8,017 nucleotides of DNA from assembly GCA_020061285.1 (NCBI GenBank), contig JAGUYQ010000057.1:1-8017 (forward strand), in the 5' to 3' direction. Position numbers and translations under genes: made by a program. The DNA comes from Betaproteobacteria bacterium. Lineage in GTDB: Bacteria > Pseudomonadota > Gammaproteobacteria > Burkholderiales > UBA9220. Every line of letters begins with the position of its first letter. Within the stretch, counting starts at the first letter, position 1. Below the pieces are notes generated by a model. The model was given only the letters and a program-made list of their open reading frames with translations, did not search any database and had not been told where the DNA came from. Positions 7,582 to 8,017 of this stretch are shown one piece after another.

Positions 7582-8017
7582 TTAGTGGGCCTGGGCCTGA
7601 CCTGCGCCGCGGGGATAGCGAATGTCTTCCACCAGGTGCTGGATGTGATCCGGGCACGGGGCGGTAACTTTCGACACCACGTAGGCGACGACGAAGTTGA
7701 TGATGGCACCCACCACGCCGATCCCTTCCGGAGAGATGCCCATGAACCAGTTGGCGGCTTCGTTCTTGGCCAGGGGGGTGATGAAGATACCCTTGAAGTA
7801 CATGATGTAGCCGATGGTGAAGACCAGGCCGGACAACATGCCCGCGATGGCCCCTTCCCGGTTCATCGTCTTGCTGAAAATACCCAGCAGGATGGTGGGG
7901 AACAGGGACGCGCAGGCCAGACCGAAGGCAAACGCCACCACCTCGGCCACGAAGCCCGGCGGATTGTAGCCCAGGTAACCGGCCACGCACACCGCCACGG
8001 CAGCGGCAACCCGGCCC
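7582..8017 (-). CDS. actP: Cation/acetate symporter ActP, carboxy-terminal part (runs off the right edge)
   Basis: ActP is an inner-membrane sodium:solute symporter (SSS family) that takes up acetate and similar short carboxylates. The last 144 codons are visible, out of about 550-580 usual for the family; the rest lies beyond the right edge. The GTG at 7998 is not a start, since the frame continues to the edge as GRVAAAVAV. The visible chain has about four hydrophobic segments: the partial one at the edge, VVAFAFGLACASLFPTILL, GAIAGMLSGLVFTIGYIMYF and GVVGAIINFVVAYVVSKV. Landmarks are LGYNPPGFVAEVVAFAFGLA and GIFSKTMNREGAIAGM, both typical of ActP as I remember it, and a soluble tail ending in HIQHLVEDIRYPRG. 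It converges on the exonuclease operon across the shared terminator. In many Proteobacteria a DUF485 gene and acs lie upstream of actP, which would be outside this window. Confidence 0.92.
   Translation of the reverse strand, partial: GRVAAAVAVCVAGYLGYNPPGFVAEVVAFAFGLACASLFPTILLGIFSKTMNREGAIAGMLSGLVFTIGYIMYFKGIFITPLAKNEAANWFMGISPEGIGVVGAIINFVVAYVVSKVTAPCPDHIQHLVEDIRYPRGAGQAQAH

Overview
The window is ordinary chromosomal housekeeping DNA, GC-rich and densely coding, most likely from a betaproteobacterium (a Rhodocyclales-like organism is my best guess). The placement rests on the wording of GroES and GroEL, on the GGM-type GroEL tail, and on the ActP carboxy terminus, all recalled from memory and not searched. 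I see no mobile elements, CRISPR arrays, tRNA or rRNA genes, and no signs of recent transfer.

Layout, left to right. (1) The 3' three-quarters of lysA, the last step of lysine biosynthesis, runs off the left edge. A 103-residue membrane protein of unknown function follows 7 nt later on the same strand. (2) bioA (biotin synthesis) lies on the minus strand and converges on the small membrane gene; the two coding regions overlap by 8 bp. (3) bioA and groES are divergent across a 225-bp control region. It holds a perfect minus-strand -10 box for bioA and, for groESL, an overlapping sigma-32-like/sigma-70-like promoter whose -10 box touches a perfect CIRCE operator (9/9 in both arms, 13-bp arms in all). 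(4) groES and groEL form an operon closed by a strong intrinsic terminator with a GAAA tetraloop. (5) A two-gene operon follows: a 635-residue protein with a cyclic-nucleotide-binding-like domain, two CBS domains and a DUF294 nucleotidyltransferase, then a DEDDh (DnaQ-like) 3'-5' exonuclease joined by an ATGA overlap. (6) A bidirectional terminator separates this operon from the convergent 3' end of actP, the cation/acetate symporter, which runs off the right edge.

The groESL operon looks wired for both heat-shock sigma activation and HrcA repression. The CBS/DUF294 protein, exonuclease and acetate permease form a neighbourhood that I recall from other Proteobacteria such as Pseudomonas. The first two proteins have no established role that I know of, and they are the best lead in the window for uncharacterised biology. 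The nucleotide-binding domain of the first appears to lack the canonical cAMP-binding Glu and Arg. I do not see a clearly new system here.
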